Notes: generated by a model not told the origin, from the letters alone. A DNA stretch of 64,000 nucleotides from Phaeobacter gallaeciensis DSM 26640 (GCF_000511385.1 NC_023137.1:1371001-1435000), one strand, 5' to 3'. Counted from the stretch's first letter, positions 44,376 to 56,281 are shown. Program-made: numbers and translations.

Positions 44376-45434
44376 ATGACAGACACCTACAAGGTGCGCC
44401 TTGAACCAGTCGGCGTGGAGTTCGAGGTCGAGGACGGCGAATACATCCTTGACGCTGCCTTTCGCCAGGGCATCGCGTTGCCGCACGGTTGCAAAGAGGG
44501 CCAATGCTCAGCCTGTAAATGCGTCCAGTTGGACGGCGAGTCCGAGATGGAAAACTACTCGACATTCGCACTCAACGATATGGAGAAGGACGGCGGCCAT
44601 ATTCTGATGTGCCGTTCGCTAGCTCTCAGCGATCTTGATATTGAGCTGCTGAATTACGACGAAGAAGTTCTATCCAAAAGTATCCCGGTCAAGCAGTTCA
44701 CCGGCCGGATCACCGATTTTCAGAAGCTCACCCATGATATTCGCGGAGTCCAGATCGAACTGGATACGCCTTTGAAATTCTGGGCGGGTCAATATGTCGA
44801 CATCACGGTCAAAACCGAAGAAGGGGAGGAGATTACACGCTCGTTCTCCATGGCAAATCCGCCGAGCGAAACCCAAAAACTCGGCTTCATCATCAAAAAA
44901 TACCCCGACGGACGCTTCAGCAACGAACTTGACGACGGAGGTATCAAGGCCGGAGCAGAAGTCAGCATCGAAGGCCCCTACGGAATGTGCTTCCGACGGG
45001 AAGAACGACAAGGACCCGTGATCCTGGTCGGTGCCGGTTCGGGCATGTCGCCGGTGTGGTCAATCCTGAACGACCAAGTGACCAGTGGCGAAGATCGTCC
45101 GGTTTACTTCTACTATGGCGCTCGTACGCAGGACGACCTGTTCAAGCTTGATGAGATAAATGCCATCACCGAAGCACATCCCAATGTGCAGTTTATCCCT
45201 GTGCTTAGCCATGAGGATGAAGGCAATGGATGGGCTGGCGCACGTGGGTTCGTACACGAATACGTCGACACGCATCTGCGCGATCTGGGAGTTAACGGCG
45301 AGGGGGACGTTTATGCCTGTGGCCCGCCGCCGATGATTGATGCGCTGACACCAGTGCTGTTCATGCACGACTTCGATACCGACCGCATCTTCTTCGACAA
45401 GTTCACGCCCACGTCCGGTTCTTCGGACCACTGA
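44376..45434 (+). CDS. prmB: Monooxygenase NADH reductase component (PrmB type)
   Basis: The 352-residue electron-transfer protein passes electrons from NAD(P)H to the hydroxylase. The N-terminal [2Fe-2S] plant-type ferredoxin domain has Cys39, Cys44, Cys47 and Cys79. An FAD-binding barrel (RSFSMAN) and an NAD-binding domain (VGAGSGMSPVWSIL, ending YACGPPPMIDAL) follow. GGGAGG precedes ATG 44376. It lies between alpha and beta hydroxylase genes, the order known for prmABCD. Confidence 0.93.
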   Translation: MTDTYKVRLEPVGVEFEVEDGEYILDAAFRQGIALPHGCKEGQCSACKCVQLDGESEMENYSTFALNDMEKDGGHILMCRSLALSDLDIELLNYDEEVLSKSIPVKQFTGRITDFQKLTHDIRGVQIELDTPLKFWAGQYVDITVKTEEGEEITRSFSMANPPSETQKLGFIIKKYPDGRFSNELDDGGIKAGAEVSIEGPYGMCFRREERQGPVILVGAGSGMSPVWSILNDQVTSGEDRPVYFYYGARTQDDLFKLDEINAITEAHPNVQFIPVLSHEDEGNGWAGARGFVHEYVDTHLRDLGVNGEGDVYACGPPPMIDALTPVLFMHDFDTDRIFFDKFTPTSGSSDH

Positions 45435-45479
45435 CGGTCCGAACGCTCGTGAAGTGAACGAAAACTAAGGGAGGCAATC

Positions 45480-46541
45480 ATGCCAGCAACATCCAGCTCA
45501 GTCGGGTCCGGTGCCGCCGGTGCCGCGGAATTCATCGGCTCCAAGAGCCGCAAATACAACTACTTCGAGCCGCGCGGCAAGCGGGCGACCCATTACGAGG
45601 ATGTCACTGTTGACGTCCAGCCTGATCCTGAACGCTACCTGATCCAAAACTGGATCATTGAATTTGAGGGTGGCAAGGGCGGTGGCGCCTACCAGAAGGA
45701 CAACACAGCAGCGTTGTCGTCGAACTGGCACGCCTTCCGCGCACCGGACCAGGAATGGGAGCGGACCCATTATCAGCGCCAGTCGAAGATTGAGACCATG
45801 GTGCAGAATGTAATCTCGAACGCTCGCAAAGCTGGCGCGCACAAGGTCTTCGACAGGAATTGGCAGACCATCCTGCAGAAGCACTTGGGGGCTTGGAAAC
45901 ACGCGGAATTCGGCCTCGGCACGTCGCTGATGCAGGCGCAGCGTTACGGCTATACCCAGATGATCAACAATGCCACGTTGACCAATTCTTCCTACAAGAT
46001 GCGCTTGACCCAGGACATCACGCTGTATCTGGCCGAAATCGGCATGGATATCGACGGCTGGGATGACACTCTTGGCAAGAAGATGTGGCTGGAAGATCCG
46101 ATCTGGCAGCCCTGCCGCGAGGCAATCGAAACGATCATGGGTTCGGAAGATTATCTCGAACAGTATTTCGCTATCAACATCGTCTTCGAGCCGATGGTGG
46201 GTGAATTGATCCGCTCGGGCTTCTTCATGCAGGCGGCAGCAGCCAACAACGACTTTATCACCCCGCCGGTGATTTCCGCCGCTGAGGCCGACTATGAGCG
46301 CAACCTCGCAAATACTGTCGATCTGATCCACCTCCTGGCGCACGACGAAGAGCATGGTCAGCACAACCGTGCGCTCTTCAAGGCCTGGCTCTCGAAGCAC
46401 GGTGATCTGGCTGAAAAGGCTGCCGCTGCACTGCAGCCGATCTGGTCACAACCGCATTCTAAGCCGGTCTCCTTCGAGGATGTGAAAGCTGTTTCGAAAG
46501 AGCGTATCGGCAGAATTATTGCCGAGCTGGGCTTGTCGTAA
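45480..46541 (+). CDS. prmC: Monooxygenase hydroxylase beta subunit (PrmC type)
   Basis: The 353-residue protein belongs to the ferritin-like beta subunits of soluble diiron monooxygenases, which pair with alpha but lack a full metal site. Recognisable stretches are PDQEWERTHYQRQSKIETMV and DLIHLLAHDEEHGQHNRALF. It lies 45 bp after prmB, with GGGAGG before ATG 45480. It should form the (alpha-beta)2 hydroxylase with PrmA. Confidence 0.92.
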   Translation: MPATSSSVGSGAAGAAEFIGSKSRKYNYFEPRGKRATHYEDVTVDVQPDPERYLIQNWIIEFEGGKGGGAYQKDNTAALSSNWHAFRAPDQEWERTHYQRQSKIETMVQNVISNARKAGAHKVFDRNWQTILQKHLGAWKHAEFGLGTSLMQAQRYGYTQMINNATLTNSSYKMRLTQDITLYLAEIGMDIDGWDDTLGKKMWLEDPIWQPCREAIETIMGSEDYLEQYFAINIVFEPMVGELIRSGFFMQAAAANNDFITPPVISAAEADYERNLANTVDLIHLLAHDEEHGQHNRALFKAWLSKHGDLAEKAAAALQPIWSQPHSKPVSFEDVKAVSKERIGRIIAELGLS

Positions 46542-46564
46542 CTCTCTAAAAAGGAACTGAAAAA

Positions 46565-46939
46565 ATGTCTACTGTAGCGCGCAATGCGTCCAACCAGAAC
46601 ATCTTCAAATCGATGAAGGACATCGATCTGACCTCTCGTGAGGTTTCACACCAGTGCGGTGTTACCATGAACGACAGCGTTGAGGCCCGTGCCATCGCTG
46701 AGTTCATGGGGGAGAACGACCCCAATGTCACGATCACCTACAACCCTGCAACCATCCGCATTGATGGTGAGGGCAAGCTGATCTTCAAAATGAACGAGAT
46801 CACCGAGTTCCTGGGCCGCGAGATGACGGCTGAGACCTTCGAGGTCAACACCTCCACCCACTACGGGCGGATGGTCCGGGTCGACGACGATACCGTGATC
46901 CTGTTCGGCGACATGAATGAGGTTATGGACTACATTTGA
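46565..46939 (+). CDS. prmD: Monooxygenase coupling (effector) protein (PrmD type)
   Basis: The 124-residue MmoB/DmpM-family protein has no cofactor and tunes the hydroxylase by docking on it. Conserved parts are VGVTMNDSVEARAIAEFMGE-like (here CGVTMNDSVEARAIAEFMGE) and VTITYNPATIRIDGEGKLIF. The gene starts 23 bp after prmC and completes the four-component enzyme. A hairpin follows at 46956. Confidence 0.92.
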   Translation: MSTVARNASNQNIFKSMKDIDLTSREVSHQCGVTMNDSVEARAIAEFMGENDPNVTITYNPATIRIDGEGKLIFKMNEITEFLGREMTAETFEVNTSTHYGRMVRVDDDTVILFGDMNEVMDYI

Positions 46940-46955
46940 TCGCCTTCTGACCGTT

Positions 46956-46984
46956 CCGGGGCCTCCGCATCAGAGAGGTCTCGG
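46956..46984 (+). promoter_or_regulatory. Intercistronic hairpin after prmD
   Basis: CCGGGGCCTC (46956-46965) pairs with GAGGTCTCGG (46975-46984), with two G-U pairs. No T run follows. It separates the enzyme-subunit genes from the accessory genes and may set different message levels. Confidence 0.5.
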
Positions 46985-47023
46985 GACCACAAAAAACTCA
47001 GCAAATATGCAAGGGAGGACACT

Positions 47024-48049
47024 ATGTTCAAGACACCGGATGGAAAAGAGATTTTCGTACTCGACGGGCACACCCATTTCTGGGACGGCAGCCCCGAGAA
47101 CCAATCAAATGTACACGGCAAGCAGTTTATTGATTGCTTCTATGCCTATCATACCAACCTGAGCCCTGAGGATCAGCTTTGGGAGAAGGCCAAGTTTGAG
47201 AAGTATTCCGAGGACGATATCTACCGTGACCTGTTCGTTGACGGGCCCGACGATATGGCGATCATCCAGTCGACCTACTTGAACGATTTTTACAAGAACG
47301 GCTTCTCTTCGATCGAACGTTCATCGTCGATGGCGCAACGTCACCCAGAGCGCTTTATTGTCAACGGCAGCTTTGATCCGCGCGATGGTGAAAAGGCGCT
47401 GGAATACATCCACTACATGAAAGAGACCTTTGATATCAAAGGTGTGAAAATGTACACGGCCGAGTGGAACGGCGAGAGCAAGGGTTGGGCGCTGAACGAT
47501 CCTGCGGCTTACAAGTGCTTTGAGCTGTGCGAAAAACTGGGTATCAAAAACGTCCACGTCCACAAGGGTCCAACGATCATCCCTCTGTCAAAGGATGCGT
47601 TTGACGTTCATGATGTCGACCACGCGGCGACTGATTTCCAGGGCCTTAACTGGATTATCGAACATTGCGGCATGCCGCGGATCGATGACTTCTGCTGGAT
47701 CGCCACGCAGGAGACCAACGTCTATGGCGGCCTGGCGGTGACCATGCCCTTCGTCCATTCGCGTCCACGCTACTTCGGAGAAGTGATGGCTGAATTGTTG
47801 TGGTGGGTTGGCGAAGACAAGCTGCTGTTCGGCTCGGATTATGCGATCTGGACCCCCCAATGGCTGGTTGAGCAGTTCTGGAACTATCAGATCCCCGAAG
47901 ACATTTCGGCCGAACGTGGTGGTGTGCAGCTGACCGACGAGGTGAAGGAGAAGATCCTCGGACTGAACGCGGCCAAGCTCTACGATATCGACGTAGCTGC
48001 TAAAAAAGCCGAGCTTTCTGGCTCTCCTGTGCAGATTGCGGCGGAGTAG
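47024..48049 (+). CDS. Amidohydrolase-family protein of the monooxygenase cluster
   Basis: The 341-residue protein has an amidohydrolase_2 TIM-barrel layout: DGHTHFWDG near the N-terminus (HxH metal pair), IIEHCGMPRIDDF in the middle and LFGSDYAIWTPQ near the C-terminus (Asp). Proteins of this type are a standard part of prm/mim clusters; the family can hydrolyse or decarboxylate, but the role here is not established. GGGAGG precedes ATG 47024. The DUF59 gene starts 4 bp after its stop. Confidence 0.85.
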   Translation: MFKTPDGKEIFVLDGHTHFWDGSPENQSNVHGKQFIDCFYAYHTNLSPEDQLWEKAKFEKYSEDDIYRDLFVDGPDDMAIIQSTYLNDFYKNGFSSIERSSSMAQRHPERFIVNGSFDPRDGEKALEYIHYMKETFDIKGVKMYTAEWNGESKGWALNDPAAYKCFELCEKLGIKNVHVHKGPTIIPLSKDAFDVHDVDHAATDFQGLNWIIEHCGMPRIDDFCWIATQETNVYGGLAVTMPFVHSRPRYFGEVMAELLWWVGEDKLLFGSDYAIWTPQWLVEQFWNYQIPEDISAERGGVQLTDEVKEKILGLNAAKLYDIDVAAKKAELSGSPVQIAAE

Positions 48050-48053
48050 AGCG

Positions 48054-48857
48054 ATGCTCGTGGCCAATCTAAAAGCAGAGTTGGAAACCGACGTTTGGGA
48101 ATGTCTCGACGCAGTGACAGACCCTGAACTTGACGAGCCCATCACAGAGATGGGCTTCGTCGAGCGGATTGAGGTTACAGACGCGAAGAAGGTGCGCGTT
48201 GAGTTTCGACTTCCAACCTATTGGTGTTCGCCGAACTTCGCCTTTCTCATGGCCTTCGGTATCCGCAAAGAGGTGACCTCAATCCCTTGGGTGGTCGAGG
48301 CGGAGGTGCAGCTGAACGATCATTGCTTCGGTGAAAAGGTCAACGAGGGTGTCAATAGCGGTCGTCCCTACCATGAAATCTTTGCAGATTATTGTGATGG
48401 GGCACGGCTTGATGAGGTGGTTGACACCTTCCTCGCCAAAGCTTTCGACCGGCGTCAGGAAACTGTGCTGCTCGGATTGCAGGGGCTTGGCTATGACGCA
48501 GGAGACATCGTCTCAATGCCTCTTGAAAAGCTTCAGCGGGTGGCCTTCACCGGTGAGGAGGAGCTGCGGCAATTGCCGCGTTACCTTGATCTGCTGTTGG
48601 CTCAGGGGTTGGCGTCTGCTCCGGATGATCTGGCCTTTCCCGCATGGGACGGAGATGAGATCGCTCCGCATGAACTTGGGGCACATCTTGCCAAGCTGCG
48701 CGGCACTCGGATCAATATGGAGTTCAACGGAGCGCTGTGTCGGGGGCTTGCCAAGACGCGATATAAAGAGGTCGAAATTGGGGCTGATGGCCCGAGGTTG
48801 ATCGACTTTATCGAAGGCCGGGTTCCGCCTCGGGAAGACCGCGCTGCGCGAAGTTAA
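48054..48857 (+). CDS. DUF59 (MIP18-type) protein of the monooxygenase cluster
   Basis: The 267-residue protein carries an N-terminal DUF59 domain (CLDAVTDPELDEPITEMGFVERIEV ... FRLPTYWCSPNFAFLMAFGIRK). The family is linked to iron-sulfur and metal-site assembly; here it may help build the diiron or [2Fe-2S] centre, by inference. The C-terminal half is not recognised. It is tightly coupled to the amidohydrolase gene and precedes the chaperonin gene. Confidence 0.78.
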   Translation: MLVANLKAELETDVWECLDAVTDPELDEPITEMGFVERIEVTDAKKVRVEFRLPTYWCSPNFAFLMAFGIRKEVTSIPWVVEAEVQLNDHCFGEKVNEGVNSGRPYHEIFADYCDGARLDEVVDTFLAKAFDRRQETVLLGLQGLGYDAGDIVSMPLEKLQRVAFTGEEELRQLPRYLDLLLAQGLASAPDDLAFPAWDGDEIAPHELGAHLAKLRGTRINMEFNGALCRGLAKTRYKEVEIGADGPRLIDFIEGRVPPREDRAARS

Positions 48858-48923
48858 CTATCAGAAATATAATATAAAAATTTGAATGTGCCTGGAATTT
48901 CATCTGGGCCGATGGAGGAAGAT

Positions 48924-50555
48924 ATGGCTAAACTCATGGTACACGGCCAGACTGCTCGCAACTGCCTGGCGCGCGGCGTTGCGCGGCTGGCGGCAGCGGT
49001 AGAACCGACGCTTGGGCCCAAGGGGCTGAACGCGATGGTGGACCGCCCAGTGGGCACTCCGCTAGTGACCCGTGACGGGGTGAGTATTGCGTCGGAGATC
49101 GAACTCAGGGACCGGTTCGAAAACATGGGCGCACAAGTCGTGCGCGAGGTTTCGATGCAAACCAATGACGTGGCAGGCGACGGGACCACGACCGCTATTG
49201 TGCTTGCCAACTCATTGATTCAGCGCGGTGTTGATCTGACCGAAAAGGGGGTGAAACCAGTCGATCTTTGCAAGGGGATTGATCTGGCGGTAGCGCGGAT
49301 TGTTGATGCGATTGATGCGTCTTCGCTCGATTGCGACGACCACCCAGAATATCTTGAGGCCGTTGCGCGCGTGTCGTCGACCGATCCCAAGCTGGGTGAA
49401 CTGGTCGCAGAGGCCTATCGTAGAGTGGGCCGAGATGGTGTGATTTCGGCTGATTTTGGCGTCACCATCGAAACCACGATGGATGTGGTTGAAGGTATGT
49501 CTTTTGAGCGTGGATACATCTCCCATCACATGGTCACGGACCGCGAGCAGATGGAAGCTGTGCTGCGTAACCCGCTGATCCTGTTGACAGATCAGAAGAT
49601 CCTGAAACCGGAGACGCTGAATTCCGCCATTTCTATTGCTGACAGCGAGGGTCGGCCGCTTCTGATCGTCGCGGAGGAGATCGCGCCAGAGGTCGTGATC
49701 AAGCTGCTGGAGACCGGCGGTGCGGGGAAATATCTGATCGTACATCCGCCAGAATATGGTCATTGGCGCACGGCCATGATGGATGATCTTGCCATTCTGA
49801 CGGGCGGTGAAGTTCTGGCGCGCGATCTTGGTAAGAAGATTGAGAATGTCACACTGGCTCAGCTGGGAGGGGCGGAAATGGTTCGTTCTCACTCTTCCGG
49901 AACCTCGGTTTTGCGTGGTGAGGGTGATCCAGACGCGATCACAGCGCGTCGCAATCAGGTTCAGCGCCAGCATGACGTGGCACCGCCGAACATCGAAAAA
50001 GATAAACTGCGCGAGCGGTTGTCGAAGCTAACAGGCGGCAGCGCGATCATCTACGCAGGCGGTTTCACCCCGGTGGAGCAGAAGCGCACGATCCAGCTGA
50101 TCGAAGATGCGCTCTGTGCGGTCCAGGCTGCTGCTGAAGATGGCGTGATTGCAGGTGGCGGAACGGCGTTGGCGCAAATCTCTGATTGTCTCGACACGCT
50201 GGATGCACTCGGCGACGTGGCGAAAGGGATTCAGCTGGTGCGGTCGATCCTGACCGAACCGGTCCGTCGCATTGCCCGCAATGCCGGGGCCGACATAGCT
50301 GCCGTGGCGCAGGCGGTGGCTGAGGGGCCCGCGGGCCACGGCTACAACGCTGCCACCGGTGCCTTCGGCGATATGTATGAGGCTGGCATTATCGATCCAG
50401 CCCGTGTGCCTGCCAGCGCGCTGGTCAACGCCGCCTCCGTCGCGACGTTGATCCTGACCACCGAAACTCTTGTCGGAGACCTCGACGAAGGGGAAGCCGA
50501 CCCGACCGAAGGTCCCGCTCTTGGTGGCGGAGCCGAACTTTTGGGCCGCGCGTGA
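48924..50555 (+). CDS. Dedicated GroEL-like chaperonin (MimG type)
   Basis: The 543-residue protein is a group I chaperonin with the ATP-site motifs TLGPKG and GDGTTTA and the catalytic Asp in LIEDALCAVQAA. It ends without the usual GGM repeats (GPALGGGAELLGRA), and no groES gene is adjacent. In the Mycobacterium mim system a comparable protein is needed for folding of the hydroxylase, so the same role is expected here. GGAGGAA precedes ATG 48924. It is clearly diverged from housekeeping GroEL. Confidence 0.9.
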   Translation: MAKLMVHGQTARNCLARGVARLAAAVEPTLGPKGLNAMVDRPVGTPLVTRDGVSIASEIELRDRFENMGAQVVREVSMQTNDVAGDGTTTAIVLANSLIQRGVDLTEKGVKPVDLCKGIDLAVARIVDAIDASSLDCDDHPEYLEAVARVSSTDPKLGELVAEAYRRVGRDGVISADFGVTIETTMDVVEGMSFERGYISHHMVTDREQMEAVLRNPLILLTDQKILKPETLNSAISIADSEGRPLLIVAEEIAPEVVIKLLETGGAGKYLIVHPPEYGHWRTAMMDDLAILTGGEVLARDLGKKIENVTLAQLGGAEMVRSHSSGTSVLRGEGDPDAITARRNQVQRQHDVAPPNIEKDKLRERLSKLTGGSAIIYAGGFTPVEQKRTIQLIEDALCAVQAAAEDGVIAGGGTALAQISDCLDTLDALGDVAKGIQLVRSILTEPVRRIARNAGADIAAVAQAVAEGPAGHGYNAATGAFGDMYEAGIIDPARVPASALVNAASVATLILTTETLVGDLDEGEADPTEGPALGGGAELLGRA

Positions 50556-50578
50556 CCCATCAATAAAGGAGAACTACT

Positions 50579-51334
50579 ATGTCCAATCAGAAACTTGCAG
50601 GACAGACAGCAATTGTCTCGGGCGGATCCCGTGGGATCGGCAGAGGGATCGCCCTGGCGCTCGCCGCCGAGGGTGCGGATGTCGCCTTCTGTCACTACCG
50701 CGATGACGAACGAGCGGCCGAAACCGCCAAGGCCATCGAGGCGACCGGTCGTAAGGTCTATGCCGCCGAATGCGACGTATCCTCTGTCAAGGCGATCCAG
50801 AAATTCTATGCGGATGCCAAGGCTGGCCTGGGCGAGATCGATATCCTCGTAAACAATGCCGGACATAACATCACCGAGAATTTCGAAGACATCAGCGAAG
50901 CCAGCTTCGACCGGATGCTTGATGTGCATGTGAAGGGAACGTTCTTCATGGCGCAGACGGTTTTTCGCGACATGAAGAAACGCGGCAGTGGTCGGATTAT
51001 CAACATCACCTCGCAACTGGCCTACAAGGGAGCGCCGACTCTGACGCACTATTGCGCAGCAAAAGGGGCAAATATGACGTTCACCCGGGCGCTGGCGTTG
51101 GAATGTGCAGGCACTGGTGTGCTGGTAAACGCGGTGGCACCCGGTGTGACCAACACTGACCTGCTGACCCCGTTGTCTCAGGAGTTGCTCGACACGCTGA
51201 AGGCGGCAATCCCGCTGGGTCGCTTTGCCGAGGTGGACGAAATCACCCCGGCAGCCATCATGCTGGCATCACCAGAGGGGAAATTCTTCCACGGCACCTG
51301 TATCTCGCCCAATGGTGGCGAAGTGATGCTCTGA
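50579..51334 (+). CDS. Short-chain dehydrogenase/reductase of the monooxygenase cluster
   Basis: The 251-residue classical SDR has the cofactor motif GGSRGIGRGIALALA, NNAGHN, the catalytic Ser in INITSQLAYKG and YCAAKGANM (Tyr-x3-Lys). It ends in the usual PG and C-terminal region (VAPGVTNTDLL). It probably oxidises the alcohol made by the monooxygenase or a later product, with NAD(P). It starts 23 bp after the chaperonin gene with AAAGGAG upstream. Confidence 0.88.
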   Translation: MSNQKLAGQTAIVSGGSRGIGRGIALALAAEGADVAFCHYRDDERAAETAKAIEATGRKVYAAECDVSSVKAIQKFYADAKAGLGEIDILVNNAGHNITENFEDISEASFDRMLDVHVKGTFFMAQTVFRDMKKRGSGRIINITSQLAYKGAPTLTHYCAAKGANMTFTRALALECAGTGVLVNAVAPGVTNTDLLTPLSQELLDTLKAAIPLGRFAEVDEITPAAIMLASPEGKFFHGTCISPNGGEVML

Positions 51335-51389
51335 GCGGGCGCTCTCGACAATACGCATATCGCACGCGGGCCGTTATCCGGCTCGCCAA

Positions 51390-51447
51390 GGTGCGCGCTG
51401 CCCGCGCGCCTTGCCCCGCGGGCCTGACTTCTCCCTGCGCCCGCGGG
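51390..51447 (+). promoter_or_regulatory. Two GC-rich hairpins between SDR and VOC genes
   Basis: GGTGCGCG/CGCGCGCC (51390-51410) and the perfect 9-bp CCCGCGGGC/GCCCGCGGG (51415-51447) lie in the 144-bp gap. They may weaken transcription into the distal genes. There is no T run. Confidence 0.5.
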
Positions 51448-51478
51448 ACCCCCTTTCACCTGCAATACAGAGGACACA

Positions 51479-51874
51479 ATGGCCAAAGTCATTCATTCCA
51501 TGATCCGCGTGTTGGACGAAAATCGGTCGGTCGATTTTTACCGCAGAGCCTTTGGGTTGACCGTTGCGGAACGTCTCGATTTTGACGGCTTCACGCTGGT
51601 CTATCTGTCCAATGACGAGGCGGGCTTTGAGCTCGAACTGACGATTAACAAGGGGCAGAGCGAGCCCTACGACCTGGGCAATGGCTATGGCCACCTGGCT
51701 GTCTGCGTGCCCGACGTGGCGGCGGAGCACGCACGGTTTGAGTCCGAGGGGCTGAAGCCCCGGAAACTCGTTGATTTCAAACATGACGGCGCAACGCTCG
51801 CGCATTTTTTCTTTGTTCAGGATCCCGACGGTTACGAGATCGAGGTTCTGCAACGTGCCGGGCGCTACCGGTAA
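51479..51874 (+). CDS. VOC/glyoxalase-I-like protein
   Basis: The 131-residue protein has both VOC modules: HSMIRVLDENRSVDFYRRAFG with a likely metal-binding His, and GYGHLAVCVPDVAAEHARFE with HFFFVQDPDGYEIEVLQ. It is close in form to lactoylglutathione lyase (methylglyoxal detoxification). Because acetone metabolism can produce methylglyoxal via acetol, such a role is plausible but inferred. GAGGACACA precedes ATG 51479. Confidence 0.82.
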   Translation: MAKVIHSMIRVLDENRSVDFYRRAFGLTVAERLDFDGFTLVYLSNDEAGFELELTINKGQSEPYDLGNGYGHLAVCVPDVAAEHARFESEGLKPRKLVDFKHDGATLAHFFFVQDPDGYEIEVLQRAGRYR

Positions 51875-51899
51875 TCCAGATCAGACAGGGAGGACCCTA

Positions 51900-52424
51900 A
51901 TGTCACTTAGCAAGCAAGGCATGACACGCCGCCAGTTACTTTCGCAAAGCGCGCTCTGCGGGGCTGGTTTTATTATCGGGGCAGGTTTTGTCGCCAGCAA
52001 GGCGAGCGCCTCTAATTGGGCGCTTGAGGTGGAGCATCTCAAGCCTGAAACCATGGCGACGCTTATCCAGATGGCGCGCGATATCTATCCGCATGATCAG
52101 GTCGGGGACCAGTATTATGCCGTTGCGGTGAAAGGATATGATACCGCAGCGGCTGTCGAGGGAGTTGAAGCCGGTGTCGCCGCTCTGAACGAAGCGGCCA
52201 AAGGCATGGGCTACGCCCGCTACATCGACATCGGATGGGAACGTGACCGGACTGACCTGTTGCGCAGTATCGAAGATACCGCCTTTTTCCAGCAGGTCCG
52301 CGGTGGTCTCGTGACGGGCCTCTATAACCAAAAAGCGGTTTGGCCGATCTTCGGATACGAGGGCGAGAGCTTCTCTGAAGGCGGCTATATCGACCGCGGT
52401 TTCGACGACATCAACTGGCTTTGA
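51900..52424 (+). CDS. Tat-exported small subunit of a GMC-type dehydrogenase
   Basis: The 174-residue protein has a twin-arginine signal (TRRQLLSQSALCGAGFIIGAG) and then a domain like gluconate 2-dehydrogenase subunit 3 (LIQMARDIYPHDQVGDQYYAVAVKGYD). Such subunits carry their flavoprotein partner to the periplasm by hitch-hiking through the Tat system. The partner GMC gene starts 14 bp downstream. The cytochrome c subunit usual for this complex is not in the window. Confidence 0.85.
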   Translation: MSLSKQGMTRRQLLSQSALCGAGFIIGAGFVASKASASNWALEVEHLKPETMATLIQMARDIYPHDQVGDQYYAVAVKGYDTAAAVEGVEAGVAALNEAAKGMGYARYIDIGWERDRTDLLRSIEDTAFFQQVRGGLVTGLYNQKAVWPIFGYEGESFSEGGYIDRGFDDINWL

Positions 52425-52438
52425 GGGGGGCTTGAGAC

Positions 52439-54010
52439 ATGAGCGCACCATTTGACCTGACAGACGGCAGTGTTGTTGTCGTAATTGGAACTGGCGCCGG
52501 CGGTGGCGTCCTTGCAAACGAATTGGCCCAGAAAGGCGTGTCCGTCGTCGCGCTTGAGGCCGGCGGGCGTTACCTGCCTGAGGACTACATCAATGATGAA
52601 TGGGACAGTTTCGGGCAGCTTGCCTGGGTTGACCCTCGCACCACCAGCGGTGATTGGCGGGTATCAAAAGACTTCTCGGGCCTGCCGGCCTGGATCGTTA
52701 AGGCGGTCGGGGGGACGACCACCCATTGGGCCGGGGCATCGCTGCGCTTTCAAGATCACGAATGGAAGGCGCATACCACCTATGGCGATGTTGAAGGCGC
52801 CAATTTGCTGGATTGGCCGATCGATCCGCGCGAGATGGACAACTACTACACCCTTGCCGAAAACAAGCTGGGTGTGACGCGCACGGGCGACCGAGCTGGC
52901 CTGCCGGGCAACAACAATTTCAAAGTCTTCGAGAAAGGCGCACAGGCGCTGGGGTATAAAGCGGTTCACACGGGCCGGATGGCCATCAACTCTGCTGACT
53001 ACGATGAGCGCCCTGCCTGCCAGCAGACAGGGTTCTGTTTCCAGGGCTGCAAATGGGGTGCCAAGTGGTCCGCTGCCTACACCGACATTCCGCGCGGTGA
53101 AGCGACCGGCAATCTGGAAGTGCGTGAGCGCTGCCATGTTATGCGGATCGAACACAATGATGAGGGCAAGGTTACGGGCGTCATCTATATCGATGCGGAT
53201 GGCAACCAGCAGGAACAGAAGGCACGGGTTGTGTGTGTTGCAGGGAACTCCATCGAGAGCCCGCGGCTTTTGCTCAATTCCGCCTCTGCAATGTTCCCTG
53301 ACGGGCTGGCCAACAGCTCCGGCCAGGTCGGGCGCAATTACATGCGGCATGTGACAGGCTCGGTCTATGCCGTTTTCGATGAGCCCGTGCGTATGTGGCG
53401 CGGCACAACAATGGCCGGGATCATTCAGGATGAGGCCATTCACGATCCCGCCAGGGGCTTCGTCGGTGGTTATGAGCTAGAGACGTTGGCGTTGGGTTTG
53501 CCGTTCATGGCAGCCTTTCTTGATCCCGGTTCATGGGGGCGCGAGTTCACGACTGCGCTTGATCATTACGAAAACATGGCGGGCATGTGGATCGTTGGCG
53601 AGGATATGCCGCAGGAAACAAACCGGATCACGCTGAACACCGACGTGACCGATCAGCACGGATTGCCAGTGGCCAATGTGCATTTCGATGATCACCCGAA
53701 CGACATCGCGATGCGAGACCATGCCTACGCTCAGGGCAAAGCGGTTTATGAGGCAGTGGGCGCAACCCGCACCTTCCCGACGCCGCCATATCCGTCGACC
53801 CATAACCTGGGCACCAACCGGATGTCTGCCAACGCTCGCGATGGGGTGGTTAACGGCCATGGTCAGAGCCATGACATCCGCAACTTGTTTGTCTCAGACG
53901 GCAGCCAGTTCACGACCGGTGCCGCGGAGAACCCAACGCTCACAATTGTGGCCTTGGCGATCAGGCAAGCCGAATACATCGCAGCGGAGATGGGGCGTCA
54001 GAACCTCTGA
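52439..54010 (+). CDS. GMC-family FAD-dependent alcohol/sugar dehydrogenase
   Basis: The 523-residue flavoprotein begins with a Rossmann motif (VVVIGTGAGGGVLANELAQKG), followed by ALEAGGRYL, and ends with the conserved GMC region (DGSQFTTGAAENPTLTIVALA). No signal peptide is present; export would depend on the Tat-type small subunit encoded just before. It could oxidise an alcohol made by the monooxygenase in the periplasm. The electron acceptor is unknown. Confidence 0.88.
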   Translation: MSAPFDLTDGSVVVVIGTGAGGGVLANELAQKGVSVVALEAGGRYLPEDYINDEWDSFGQLAWVDPRTTSGDWRVSKDFSGLPAWIVKAVGGTTTHWAGASLRFQDHEWKAHTTYGDVEGANLLDWPIDPREMDNYYTLAENKLGVTRTGDRAGLPGNNNFKVFEKGAQALGYKAVHTGRMAINSADYDERPACQQTGFCFQGCKWGAKWSAAYTDIPRGEATGNLEVRERCHVMRIEHNDEGKVTGVIYIDADGNQQEQKARVVCVAGNSIESPRLLLNSASAMFPDGLANSSGQVGRNYMRHVTGSVYAVFDEPVRMWRGTTMAGIIQDEAIHDPARGFVGGYELETLALGLPFMAAFLDPGSWGREFTTALDHYENMAGMWIVGEDMPQETNRITLNTDVTDQHGLPVANVHFDDHPNDIAMRDHAYAQGKAVYEAVGATRTFPTPPYPSTHNLGTNRMSANARDGVVNGHGQSHDIRNLFVSDGSQFTTGAAENPTLTIVALAIRQAEYIAAEMGRQNL

Positions 54011-54049
54011 CCCAGCACCGCTCCACCCAATCACAAAACGAATAAATAA

Positions 54050-56281
<2,232 letters not shown>

